Shown: positions 1 through 6,024 of the stretch, in pieces
How positions within the stretch are numbered: position 1 is the first letter of the stretch
How the letters are laid out: each line of letters begins with the position of its first letter
Source of the DNA: Lutibacter sp. UBA4458
GTDB taxonomy: Bacteria; Bacteroidota; Bacteroidia; Flavobacteriales; Flavobacteriaceae
Reading direction: 5' to 3'
Assembly (NCBI GenBank): GCA_002390165.1
Contig: DGOU01000074.1
Coordinates: forward strand, 1-6,378
Length of the DNA: 6,378 nucleotides
Position numbers and translations under genes: made by a program
Notes under the pieces: model-generated
Seen by the model: only the letters and a program-made list of their open reading frames with translations
The model's database searches: none
What the model was told of the DNA's origin: nothing

Positions 1-39
1 ATTTATTATTTTATAAATTATTCCCTTTAGCTTGCAATA

Positions 40-738
40 TTAAAAATTTACAAAAGTTATAATATTAAATTGATCACGGCTGTTAGTTTCAAAAAACTGA
101 TTCATATAACCCGCTTCTATTCTTACTTTTTTATTAATATGATAACCTATTCCTCCATACGCTCTATTTCTATCAAATACTGCTGATTTGGCATTTAAAA
201 ATATTTCATTGTATGCAGATAGATAAACCTTATTTTTATCTTTTTCTTTATTAATTAAAGGAATATTTAAACCTAAAAAATAACGAAAACGTAATTTAAA
301 ATTGTTTTCAACAAACCGTTGCTCAAACCTATATCTATGATTTAATTTTACCTTTCCTATTTTTTGTTTTGAAGTAAATTGTTGAAAAATTCTATGCTCA
401 TTAATAGAAATTTTATCCTCATTATTCCCTACATAATTTTCAGATAAAATATAACCATAACCTAATAATATATTATTTTTATTATTATTAAATGTATAGC
501 CTAAACCTGTACGTAATAGCAATTGCTCTAAATCCCCAATAGTATTATAATTTCTATACTGAACTTCATGATGTACATTCCATTTTGGATTTATTTTTTT
601 ATTCCCAATGTAAATTAACCAATTTCCAAAATTACTATCTTGACTTTGAGCAAATAATGGCAGCATTAACAATAATATTAACGCCACCATATTTACTTTA
701 TTTTTAAATTTTACTGTTAAAATATTATTTTTAATCAT
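40..738 (-). CDS. DUF2490-like outer-membrane beta-barrel protein, operon-distal
   Basis: The product is a 232-residue protein with an N-terminal signal peptide: lysines at residues 3, 10, 12 and 14, a hydrophobic core at about 17-30, and probable cleavage around the Ala-Gln-Ser-Gln at 30-33. The mature part lacks long hydrophobic helices. It is made of alternating aromatic/polar strands with short Asn/Lys-rich turns and ends in Phe, as outer-membrane beta-barrels do. The overall pattern (an opening Asn-Trp-Leu segment, a mid-protein His-Arg-Tyr-Arg-Phe-Glu-Gln-Arg motif, a terminal strand ending Asn-Phe) fits the DUF2490 family, whose function is unknown. Its start codon overlaps the end of the carbonic anhydrase gene by 8 bp, so it is probably translationally coupled as the third gene of the transporter operon. 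A role in passing anions across the outer membrane is only an inference from context. Met17 is an alternative start, but it would remove the basic n-region. No terminator is visible in the 39 bases downstream. Confidence 0.8.
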   Translation of the reverse strand: MIKNNILTVKFKNKVNMVALILLLMLPLFAQSQDSNFGNWLIYIGNKKINPKWNVHHEVQYRNYNTIGDLEQLLLRTGLGYTFNNNKNNILLGYGYILSENYVGNNEDKISINEHRIFQQFTSKQKIGKVKLNHRYRFEQRFVENNFKLRFRYFLGLNIPLINKEKDKNKVYLSAYNEIFLNAKSAVFDRNRAYGGIGYHINKKVRIEAGYMNQFFETNSRDQFNIITFVNF

Positions 739-1360
739 AAAAAGTTACTGCACCTGTATTAATATTGTACATAGCACCAATAATTTTAATAACTCCGCTG
801 TTTTGCATTTCAGCTAAAACATCACTTTCTTCCATAATTCTTTCAATGGTAAGCTGTACATTTTTTGCTGAAACATTATCAACAAATTCTATATTTGATG
901 AATTACGCAAACTAGGATTGTGAGGTTCTGAAACTGCTTTAACAGCAGGTTTTATTTTTGCCAACATGCCCGTTAAATTACCTAGTCTAGCATCATCGCA
1001 AGCACCTTTTACTGCTCCACAACTTGTATGCCCTAAAACTACTATAAGTTTTGTTCCTGCCAATTTACAAGCAAATTCCATACTTCCTAAAATATCAGGG
1101 TTTACAAAATTTCCTGCTATCCGTACACTAAAAACATCCCCTAACCCTTGGTCAAAAACCAGCTCAGCGGAAACCCGAGAATCTATACAACTTAAAATAG
1201 TTGCAAACGGAAATTGTCCATCGCTTGTATCATTTACTTGTTCTAATAGGTCTCTATGAACTTTTAAATTATTTTGAAATCTTATATTTCCTTCTTTTAA
1301 ATATTGTAATGACTTTTCTGGTGTCATTGTAGCTTGTGTTTCTTTTGTATGTGCTTTCAT
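731..1360 (-). CDS. Beta-class carbonic anhydrase (cytosolic)
   Basis: This is a complete 209-residue beta-carbonic anhydrase, which interconverts CO2 and bicarbonate. The zinc ligands and catalytic dyad are all present: Cys58, Asp60 and Arg62 in a Cys-Ile-Asp-Ser-Arg motif, then His111 and Cys114 in His-Thr-Ser-Cys-Gly. The surrounding Val-Arg-Ile-Ala-Gly-Asn (79-84) and Gly-Ser-Met-Glu-Phe-Ala (92-97) blocks are typical of the family. There is no signal peptide, so the enzyme should act in the cytoplasm. The gene lies 32 bp downstream of a SulP transporter on the same strand and overlaps the next gene by 8 bp. SulP and carbonic anhydrase are often paired or fused in bacteria, which is the main reason to see the transporter as a bicarbonate carrier. 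Met12 is an alternative start. No Shine-Dalgarno site precedes either one, which is normal for Bacteroidetes. Confidence 0.95.
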   Translation of the reverse strand: MKAHTKETQATMTPEKSLQYLKEGNIRFQNNLKVHRDLLEQVNDTSDGQFPFATILSCIDSRVSAELVFDQGLGDVFSVRIAGNFVNPDILGSMEFACKLAGTKLIVVLGHTSCGAVKGACDDARLGNLTGMLAKIKPAVKAVSEPHNPSLRNSSNIEFVDNVSAKNVQLTIERIMEESDVLAEMQNSGVIKIIGAMYNINTGAVTFYD

Positions 1361-1392
1361 TGTGTTATGTTTTTAAATGTTAAATTATTTTT

Positions 1393-2985
1393 TTATGCTA
1401 CTTTTGGTCTGAGTTTAAAAAACTCTATATAACTTGGTGGATTTTCAACGATACCACGCTCTGAAATTAATTTGATAGTAATATTTCTTTCTCTGGCTTT
1501 AAAAGCAAAATCTTCTAATATTTCAATAATATCATTGTCTAAATATCGTGTTTTTCTAACATCTAGTTCTAAATAAGAATTTTCAGGAATCTTATCTAAT
1601 TCTTTTAATATAGCTCCTTTATTAAAAAACGTTACTTCTTCGGCTAAAGTCATTTTTATTTTTCCATCATCAACATGTTCTCCTTCAATATTCAAAAAAT
1701 GGGAGTTTTGGTAGCTTTTAATTAATATAACTACAATACCTACTCCTAAGCCTAAACCAATGCCATACAGTAAATCTACAAAAACAATACCTAATACTGT
1801 AACCGTAAACGGAATAGATTGTTTCCATCCTAGCAGGTACATTTGCTTAAATAATGCTGGTTTAGCTAATTTATAACCCACAATTAATAAAATTGATGCA
1901 AGTACAGATAATGGAATCATATTTAGTAGTTTAGGTATTATAACTACAGATATTAAAAGTAATAAACCATGAATTATTCCTGACATTTTGGTTTTTCCTC
2001 CAGATTGAATATTAGCAGAACTTCTAACAATTACCTGAGTTATTGGCAATCCTCCAATTAAACCTGAAATTATATTTCCTGTTCCTTGTGCTAACAATTC
2101 TCTATTTGTTGGGGTCACATTTTTATTTGGATCAAGTTTATCTGAAGCTTCTACACATAATAATGTTTCTAAACTAGCAACTAAAGCAATGGTAAAAGCA
2201 ATAATCCAAACTTCTGGATTAACTATTACAGCGAAATTTGGGAAACTAAATTGACCAAAAAAAGATGCCGCGTCTTGAGGAATAGGAACGCTAACTAAAT
2301 GAGATTTAGCAATAGCAAATGTAGTATTCGTTTTGGTAGTAACATAAAATAAAATACCCGCAACAACTGCTACTAATGGACCTTGTATAATTTTAAAAAT
2401 TTTACTTTTTTTAGTTAAAACTCTATCCCATAACACTAAAATAACTAAACCAATTACTCCTATTAATAATGAACCTGGTTGAATAAAATTTAAAGAATTT
2501 ATAATTTCAGAAAAACTATTTTCACCATCTATTTGAAAAAAAGCAAAATTTCCTTCAAGATTGGCATCATAACCAAAAAAATGAGGTATTTGCTTTAGAA
2601 TAATAATAATTCCTATTCCTGTTAGCATTCCTTTAATAACAGATGAAGGAAAGTAATAACCAATAATTCCAGCTTTTAAAAAACCAAAAACTAATTGAAT
2701 AATACCTCCTAAAACTACAGCTACTAAAAAATTTTCATAACTTCCTAGTGTACCAATTGCGGTTAAAACAATAGCTGCAAGCCCGGCAGCTGGACCACTT
2801 ACACCAATTTTTGAGCCACTTAAACTTCCTACAATAATTCCACCTATAATTCCGGCAATTAAACCTGAAAATAATGGAGCTCCACTTGCCAATGCAATAC
2901 CTAAACAAAGTGGTAAAGCAACAAAAAAGACAACAATACTCGACGGTATGTCACTCTTTAAATTTGAAAAAAGATTGTTAATCAT
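1393..2985 (-). CDS. SulP-family inorganic anion transporter, carbonic-anhydrase-linked (sulP1)
   Basis: The product is a 530-residue inner-membrane SulP (SLC26-like) transporter. The membrane domain spans about residues 14-425, with the family's Ser-Gly-Pro-Ala-Ala-Gly block at 63-68 and the Gln-Gly-x-Gly-Asn-x-x-x-Gly-x-x-Gly-Gly-x-Pro stretch at 300-314. It is followed by a short degenerate STAS-like domain at about 444-525. The probable substrate is bicarbonate, because the next gene is a carbonic anhydrase; sulfate or another anion cannot be excluded. At positions matching the BicA-type sodium site it has Glu273, Cys277 and Gln317-Val318-Ile319 instead of Asp, Thr and Gly-Ala-Thr, so its ion coupling probably differs from that of the second SulP here. 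The frame is open to an earlier ATG at 3024. I chose the ATG at 2985 because the probable -7 promoter box (3022-3029) covers the upstream ATG and the family normally starts near the amphipathic segment at Met14 of the longer form. It is the first gene of a three-gene operon. Confidence 0.9.
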   Translation of the reverse strand: MINNLFSNLKSDIPSSIVVFFVALPLCLGIALASGAPLFSGLIAGIIGGIIVGSLSGSKIGVSGPAAGLAAIVLTAIGTLGSYENFLVAVVLGGIIQLVFGFLKAGIIGYYFPSSVIKGMLTGIGIIIILKQIPHFFGYDANLEGNFAFFQIDGENSFSEIINSLNFIQPGSLLIGVIGLVILVLWDRVLTKKSKIFKIIQGPLVAVVAGILFYVTTKTNTTFAIAKSHLVSVPIPQDAASFFGQFSFPNFAVIVNPEVWIIAFTIALVASLETLLCVEASDKLDPNKNVTPTNRELLAQGTGNIISGLIGGLPITQVIVRSSANIQSGGKTKMSGIIHGLLLLISVVIIPKLLNMIPLSVLASILLIVGYKLAKPALFKQMYLLGWKQSIPFTVTVLGIVFVDLLYGIGLGLGVGIVVILIKSYQNSHFLNIEGEHVDDGKIKMTLAEEVTFFNKGAILKELDKIPENSYLELDVRKTRYLDNDIIEILEDFAFKARERNITIKLISERGIVENPPSYIEFFKLRPKVA

Positions 2986-3021
2986 ACATTTAATTTTAAT
3001 TAGTTTTAAAAAATTCAGTTG

Positions 3022-3029
3022 CAAATATA
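3022..3029 (-). promoter_or_regulatory. Probable -7 box of the sulP1 operon promoter
   Basis: On the minus strand this reads TATATTTG, a perfect match to the Bacteroidetes TAnnTTTG -7 consensus. It would place the transcription start near 3015 and give about a 30-base leader before the ATG at 2985. No TTG-type -33 box is seen at the expected distance; that region is occupied by the palindromic element at 3046-3070. Confidence 0.55.
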
Positions 3030-3045
3030 ATAATACTTTTTATAA

Positions 3046-3070
3046 TAATAGTATTACTATTAATAATAGT
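3046..3070. promoter_or_regulatory. Candidate TetR-type operator between divergent promoters
   Basis: Positions 3046-3062 read TAATAGTATTACTATTA, a perfect 17-bp palindrome around position 3054. A third half-site TAATAGT follows at 3064-3070, which forms a second perfect 15-bp palindrome (3056-3070) with the preceding ACTATTA. Three half-sites therefore alternate in orientation. The element sits about 16 bp from the sulP1 -7 box and 13 bp from the regulator's -7 box, over both -33 regions, where binding could control both genes. A 16-of-17 match lies in front of the other SulP gene (5726-5742). Binding by the adjacent TetR-family protein is inferred from this arrangement. Confidence 0.65.
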
Positions 3071-3083
3071 TTAAAAACTTTCA

Positions 3084-3091
3084 TATATTTG
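3084..3091 (+). promoter_or_regulatory. Probable -7 box of the TetR-family regulator promoter
   Basis: Reads TATATTTG on the plus strand, a perfect TAnnTTTG -7 box. Transcription would start near 3097, about 50 bases before the ATG at 3146. As on the opposite side, no clear -33 TTG is present and the palindrome occupies that position, which suggests autoregulation. Confidence 0.55.
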
Positions 3092-3145
3092 TCCTAATAA
3101 GAATTAAGGAGATGAATTAGCCTAAATGCATTAATAAAATAAAAA

Positions 3146-3820
3146 ATGAGTATAGCAATTAAAATAGATTTAAATGATGGATTATATCTTAAGGAACCTC
3201 AAGATTCTAAATTAGGAAGAAATATTATTGAACATAGCATTATTTTAATTGATGAAATTGGATTTGAATACTTTACATTTAAAAAATTAGCTCAAAAAAT
3301 AAATTCTACGGAAGCATCTATCTATAGATATTTTGAAAATAAACACTTACTTTTGTTATACTTAGTTAATTGGTATTGCGAATGGGTTAGCTACCTGATT
3401 TCTGTAAACACCATGAATATTAACAATCCAATGCAAAGGCTACGAATAATAATTAAGTCATTTGTATCTGCATCAACATATAATCCAGGTGTAACCTATG
3501 TAAATGAAAACAAATTGCACAACATTGTAATTTTTGAAGGCGTAAAAGTATATCACACTAAAGAAGTAGATAAAGAAAACTCTAAAGGTTTTTTTAGGAG
3601 TTATAAAAATTTAGCTAATACGGTTTCTCAGGTTATTACAGAAATTAATCCAAAATTTAAATACCCTTTTTCTTTAGCTACTACTTTATTTGAAATGTCT
3701 AATAATCATATTTATTTTGCTCAACATCTTCCAAAACTTACCGATGTTTCTGTAAAAGAAAATAATGTTGACGAAGTTGAAAAGATGTTAAATTATTTTA
3801 TAGAAAAGTTATTAAATTAA
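3146..3820 (+). CDS. TetR/AcrR-family transcriptional regulator
   Basis: The product is a 224-residue one-component regulator. The N-terminal DNA-binding domain spans about residues 25-72. Helix 2 of the helix-turn-helix is Thr44-Phe-Lys-Lys-Leu-Ala-Gln-Lys-Ile52. The turn and recognition helix follow with Ser54-Thr-Glu-Ala-Ser-Ile-Tyr-Arg-Tyr-Phe63, then Asn65-Lys66-x-x-Leu-Leu, the standard TetR signature. The C-terminal part (about 75-224) is helical and presumably binds a ligand and dimerises, but I cannot name the ligand. The gene is divergent from the sulP1 operon and convergent with the second SulP (21-bp gap), and palindromes lie in front of both targets, so local control of anion/bicarbonate transport is likely. 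Whether it represses or activates is not shown; a repressor is usual for the family. The ATG at 3146 follows an A-rich stretch. The two upstream ATGs (3112, 3126) meet stop codons at once. Confidence 0.88.
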   Translation: MSIAIKIDLNDGLYLKEPQDSKLGRNIIEHSIILIDEIGFEYFTFKKLAQKINSTEASIYRYFENKHLLLLYLVNWYCEWVSYLISVNTMNINNPMQRLRIIIKSFVSASTYNPGVTYVNENKLHNIVIFEGVKVYHTKEVDKENSKGFFRSYKNLANTVSQVITEINPKFKYPFSLATTLFEMSNNHIYFAQHLPKLTDVSVKENNVDEVEKMLNYFIEKLLN

Positions 3821-3841
3821 TACTTACAACTTCTTTTTAAA

Positions 3842-5674
3842 CTATTTTCTATTCTTTTTAATCCATTTTAAACAAGATTTAAAATTCTTAAACAGATGTT
3901 CTCGTGGAATTAAATCTGGTATAATATCAATACGTTCTAATAAATATTTAGGTTGATCTATAATATTTACTAAAAGAACTTTTATATTTTTATTTACTAA
4001 TTCTACCAATACATCTTCAATAGCATATAATCCAGATTGATCAATATACTGCATCCGTCCCATTCTAATAACAACTATTTCAGCTGTTTCAGGAATTTGT
4101 TTTGCTAATTGCTGAAAGGAACTTGTTGAACCAAAAAACAAAGGACCTTTAATGTGTTTTATAAATACACTTTCTTTTAATTCAGCAGGAAAATCTTTTT
4201 CATCTGGCCAAGCTTTTTCCTCTTTTAAAGATTTAACATCAGAACGGATTGCTGTTAGATCTCCTATTTTTTTCATAAACATTAATGACGCAATTATTAA
4301 ACCTATTCCAACAGCATATACCAAATTCCAAACAGATGACAATACTAAAACCACAAGCATAATAGTTACTTCTGCTTTTGGCATTTTTGGTATGGCTTTT
4401 AATCCTTTAAAATCCATTACTCCAATTCCAACGGTAATTAATATACCAGCTAAAACCGCAGCTGGAATTTTGGATGCAATAGGTCCTAAAGCTAATAGAA
4501 TAAACAATAATAAAACTGCTGCAATCATACCTGATAATCTGGTTTTCCCACCAGAATTAATATTTACAACTGTTCTAATAGTTGCTCCAGCACCTGGAAT
4601 ACCACCAAAAAATGCTGCTAAACTATTCCCAATACCTTGCCCAATTAATTCTTTATTTGGTTTATGTTTAGTTTTGGTCATATTATCTGCCACAACGGAG
4701 GTTAAAAGAGAATCAATTGCGCCTAACAATGCTAGAGTTAAAGCGGTAAATATATATGGTGTAATTACACCTAAATTAAAGTTTGTAAATACTTCTGCAA
4801 TTGGAACAGGTAAGCCACTTGGAATTTGAGCAATAGCTCTATAATCTAAATTAAATCCAATAGCAATACCCGACATTACAAGCAATGCCACTAACGTGCT
4901 TGGAATGGATTTAGTAATGTATTTAAAACCAAAAATAATAATAATGGTTCCTAATGCAAGTATAAACTCTAACCAATTTATATTTTTTAATGCCTGAGGA
5001 AAAACTTTTAAAGCTCCTAAAACTCCTGATGATTCTTTTGAAGCTAATGTTTTAGCCTCTTTTAAAATTGAGGTTTCACTAATATCTCCTGCTCGTTGTA
5101 TCGTTTCTTTAATATTTTCAAGCACTAATATACCGTCTCCTACTTCTTCTTTTAAAATATTATTTAAAATAATTTCTTCTGCCTGCGGCTTAAATTCCAT
5201 AACATATTCAGCATCTTCTTTTGGGTAATAACCAACTGCCGGTAAAATTTGTGTTAATAAAATAATAACCCCAATAGCAGTCATAAATCCGGAAACCACT
5301 GGATAAGGAATATACCTAATGTACTTGCCTAAGCCAATAATTCCTAAGGTAATTTGAAAAATACCCGATAATAAAAATACCGTTAATATGGAAGGTAATG
5401 CCTTAGAAACTTCTCCATCAAAAGTTGCTATTATCCCTGCAATAATTACCATACTAACAGCAGTCATTGGAGCTGTAGGACCAGATATTTGTGTATTGGT
5501 TCCGCCAAACAAAGCAGCAAAAAATCCAACAAAAATTGCTCCATATAAACCTGCGCTTGGGCCTAATCCTGAGCTTACCCCAAATGCTAAAGCTAAAGGA
5601 AGAGCAACTAGCCCAGCCGTTAAACCTCCAAAAATATCTCCTTTTAAATGTTTGAAATTAAAAAATTTAGCCAT
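3842..5674 (-). CDS. SulP-family transporter with STAS domain, BicA-like (probable sodium/bicarbonate symporter)
   Basis: The product is a 610-residue inner-membrane SulP transporter. The N-terminal Ala-Gly-Leu-Val-Ala-Leu-Pro-Leu-Ala-Leu (20-29) and the Ser-Gly-Pro-Thr-Ala-Pro-Met block (64-70) are typical of the bicarbonate-type SulP branch. Asp321, Thr325 and Gly363-Ala364-Thr365 match, with identical spacing, the residues I recall as the sodium site of cyanobacterial BicA (258, 262, 300-302). A C-terminal STAS domain (about 500-608) carries the canonical Asp545-Gln-Ser547-Gly motif. About 80 mostly hydrophilic residues (153-232) interrupt the membrane domain, which is longer than I expect at this point. 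Sodium-driven bicarbonate uptake is the best-supported call; sulfate remains an alternative. It is transcribed alone from a promoter overlapped by an operator-like palindrome at 5726-5742. The ATG at 5674 follows an A/T-rich leader without a Shine-Dalgarno site. Confidence 0.9.
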   Translation of the reverse strand: MAKFFNFKHLKGDIFGGLTAGLVALPLALAFGVSSGLGPSAGLYGAIFVGFFAALFGGTNTQISGPTAPMTAVSMVIIAGIIATFDGEVSKALPSILTVFLLSGIFQITLGIIGLGKYIRYIPYPVVSGFMTAIGVIILLTQILPAVGYYPKEDAEYVMEFKPQAEEIILNNILKEEVGDGILVLENIKETIQRAGDISETSILKEAKTLASKESSGVLGALKVFPQALKNINWLEFILALGTIIIIFGFKYITKSIPSTLVALLVMSGIAIGFNLDYRAIAQIPSGLPVPIAEVFTNFNLGVITPYIFTALTLALLGAIDSLLTSVVADNMTKTKHKPNKELIGQGIGNSLAAFFGGIPGAGATIRTVVNINSGGKTRLSGMIAAVLLLFILLALGPIASKIPAAVLAGILITVGIGVMDFKGLKAIPKMPKAEVTIMLVVLVLSSVWNLVYAVGIGLIIASLMFMKKIGDLTAIRSDVKSLKEEKAWPDEKDFPAELKESVFIKHIKGPLFFGSTSSFQQLAKQIPETAEIVVIRMGRMQYIDQSGLYAIEDVLVELVNKNIKVLLVNIIDQPKYLLERIDIIPDLIPREHLFKNFKSCLKWIKKNRK

Positions 5675-5719
5675 TATTATTTTTTTTAGTGAATTTATTT
5701 AGATGCTATTGATAATATG

Positions 5720-5749
5720 TAAATATAATAGGATTACTATTATTTCAAA
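5720..5749 (-). promoter_or_regulatory. Probable promoter of the BicA-like SulP gene
   Basis: On the minus strand there is a TTTG -33 box at 5746-5749, an 18-bp spacer, and a TATATTTA -7 box at 5720-5727 (one base off TAnnTTTG). The predicted start near 5714 gives about a 40-base leader before the ATG at 5674. The palindrome at 5726-5742 fills the spacer. Confidence 0.55.
5726..5742. promoter_or_regulatory. Candidate TetR-type operator in front of the BicA-like SulP gene
   Basis: Reads TAATAGGATTACTATTA. It differs at one position (5732, G instead of T) from the perfect palindrome at 3046-3062, and that change breaks one of the eight base pairs of the dyad. It lies between the -33 and -7 boxes, where a bound dimer would block RNA polymerase. 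Only the 17-bp form is present here, without the third half-site seen at the divergent promoter. The regulator bound is inferred to be the neighbouring TetR-family protein. Confidence 0.62.
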
Positions 5750-5786
5750 AAAAATTATAATCTTTTTCAAAAATTATTTAAATTTT

Positions 5787-5813
5787 AAAAAAAAACGCCA
5801 TTAAAAATAGCGT
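5787..5813 (-). terminator. Rho-independent terminator, originally of the dps gene
   Basis: In minus-strand RNA the arms ACGCUAUU (5806-5813) and AAUGGCGU (5795-5802) form an 8-bp stem with a 3-base loop, followed by nine U residues (5787-5795, sharing one base with the stem). The fifth pair is a U-G wobble on this strand but a C-A mismatch on the other, so it serves minus-strand transcription. It is now more than 220 bp from the dps stop codon because the element at 5831-6024 lies between. It also separates dps transcription from the downstream SulP gene. Confidence 0.75.
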
Positions 5814-5822
5814 CTCTTAAAA

Positions 5823-5830
5823 TCTTTTTA
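5823..5830. repeat. Left copy of 8-bp direct repeat (probable target-site duplication)
   Basis: TCTTTTTA here is repeated exactly at 6025-6032, each copy directly abutting a terminal inverted repeat of the element between them. The identity extends to 10 bp (5822-5831 and 6024-6033) if bases shared with the element ends are counted. Low complexity of the sequence lowers confidence a little. Confidence 0.6.
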
Positions 5831-6024
5831 TAGAGGTCAGTAGATAAGTACATAGAAAAATTAATATTTAAAATATTGAATATTAGCTAAATAAATTTTA
5901 ATTCCTTGTCAATTCGAGCGCAGTCGAGAACGGTATAGGTTTCAAAGAAGCTCTCGACTGCGCTCGACCAGACAGTTAATCATATAAATAAGGAGTAAAA
6001 TATGAAGCTATCTACTGACCTCTA
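5831..6024. mobile_element. Candidate 194-bp MITE (non-autonomous insertion element)
   Basis: The ends are inverted copies: TAGAGGTCAGTAGATA at 5831-5846 is perfectly repeated in reverse complement at 6009-6024. The symmetry continues through four mostly mismatched bases to CATA/TATG (5851-5854 and 6001-6004), giving 24-bp ends with 21 matches. Exact 8-bp direct repeats flank it. It encodes no transposase, so it would have to be moved by one elsewhere in the genome. Duplications of about 8 bp occur in several families (for example IS1595, IS66, ISL3, IS256); I cannot assign one from the end sequence. Removing the element and one duplication restores a dps gene with its terminator about 21 bp after the stop codon, which supports insertion. 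Confidence 0.62.
5907..5974. repeat. Inverted pair of REP-like GC-rich palindromic units
   Basis: TCGAGCGCAGTCGAGA at 5914-5929 recurs in perfect reverse complement at 5952-5967, separated by 22 bp. TGTC/GACA (5907-5910 and 5971-5974) lies outside, across three mismatched bases, so the arms are 23 nt. The 16-base core has 10 G or C in an AT-rich setting. The arms can form a strong hairpin, and each core also has a short internal dyad (TCGA...TCGA). I recall this type of motif as scattered in many copies in Flavobacteriaceae genomes. The pair is off-centre within the surrounding 194-bp element, so it may be a separate insertion. Confidence 0.7.

Noticed and set aside
537..549. Partial match (AATAGTATTA) to the palindromic operator motif
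   Set aside because: It lies inside the DUF2490-like coding region, lacks the second half-site and is expected by chance in AT-rich DNA.
966..1259. 97-codon plus-strand open frame
   Set aside because: It lies wholly antisense to the carbonic anhydrase gene, has no recognisable domain, and is a reading-frame shadow of that gene.
1361..1392. Possible internal promoter between sulP1 and carbonic anhydrase
   Set aside because: Only 32 bp, no TAnnTTTG box and no palindrome; ordinary operon spacing.
3821..3841. Possible bidirectional terminator between the convergent regulator and SulP genes
   Set aside because: The 21-bp gap holds T-rich sequence but no inverted repeat that could form a stem.
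4152..4829. 225-codon plus-strand open frame
   Set aside because: Antisense to the conserved membrane and linker region of the BicA-like SulP gene; composition reflects the opposite strand and no domain is recognisable.
5388..5702. 104-codon plus-strand open frame
   Set aside because: Antisense to the first 95 codons of the BicA-like SulP gene, Pro/Ala/Lys-rich as expected from complementing membrane-protein codons.
5862..5885. AT-only inverted repeat (TAATATT/AATATTA) within the MITE
   Set aside because: Weak, low-complexity pairing of the kind expected in this base composition; no independent support as a functional element.
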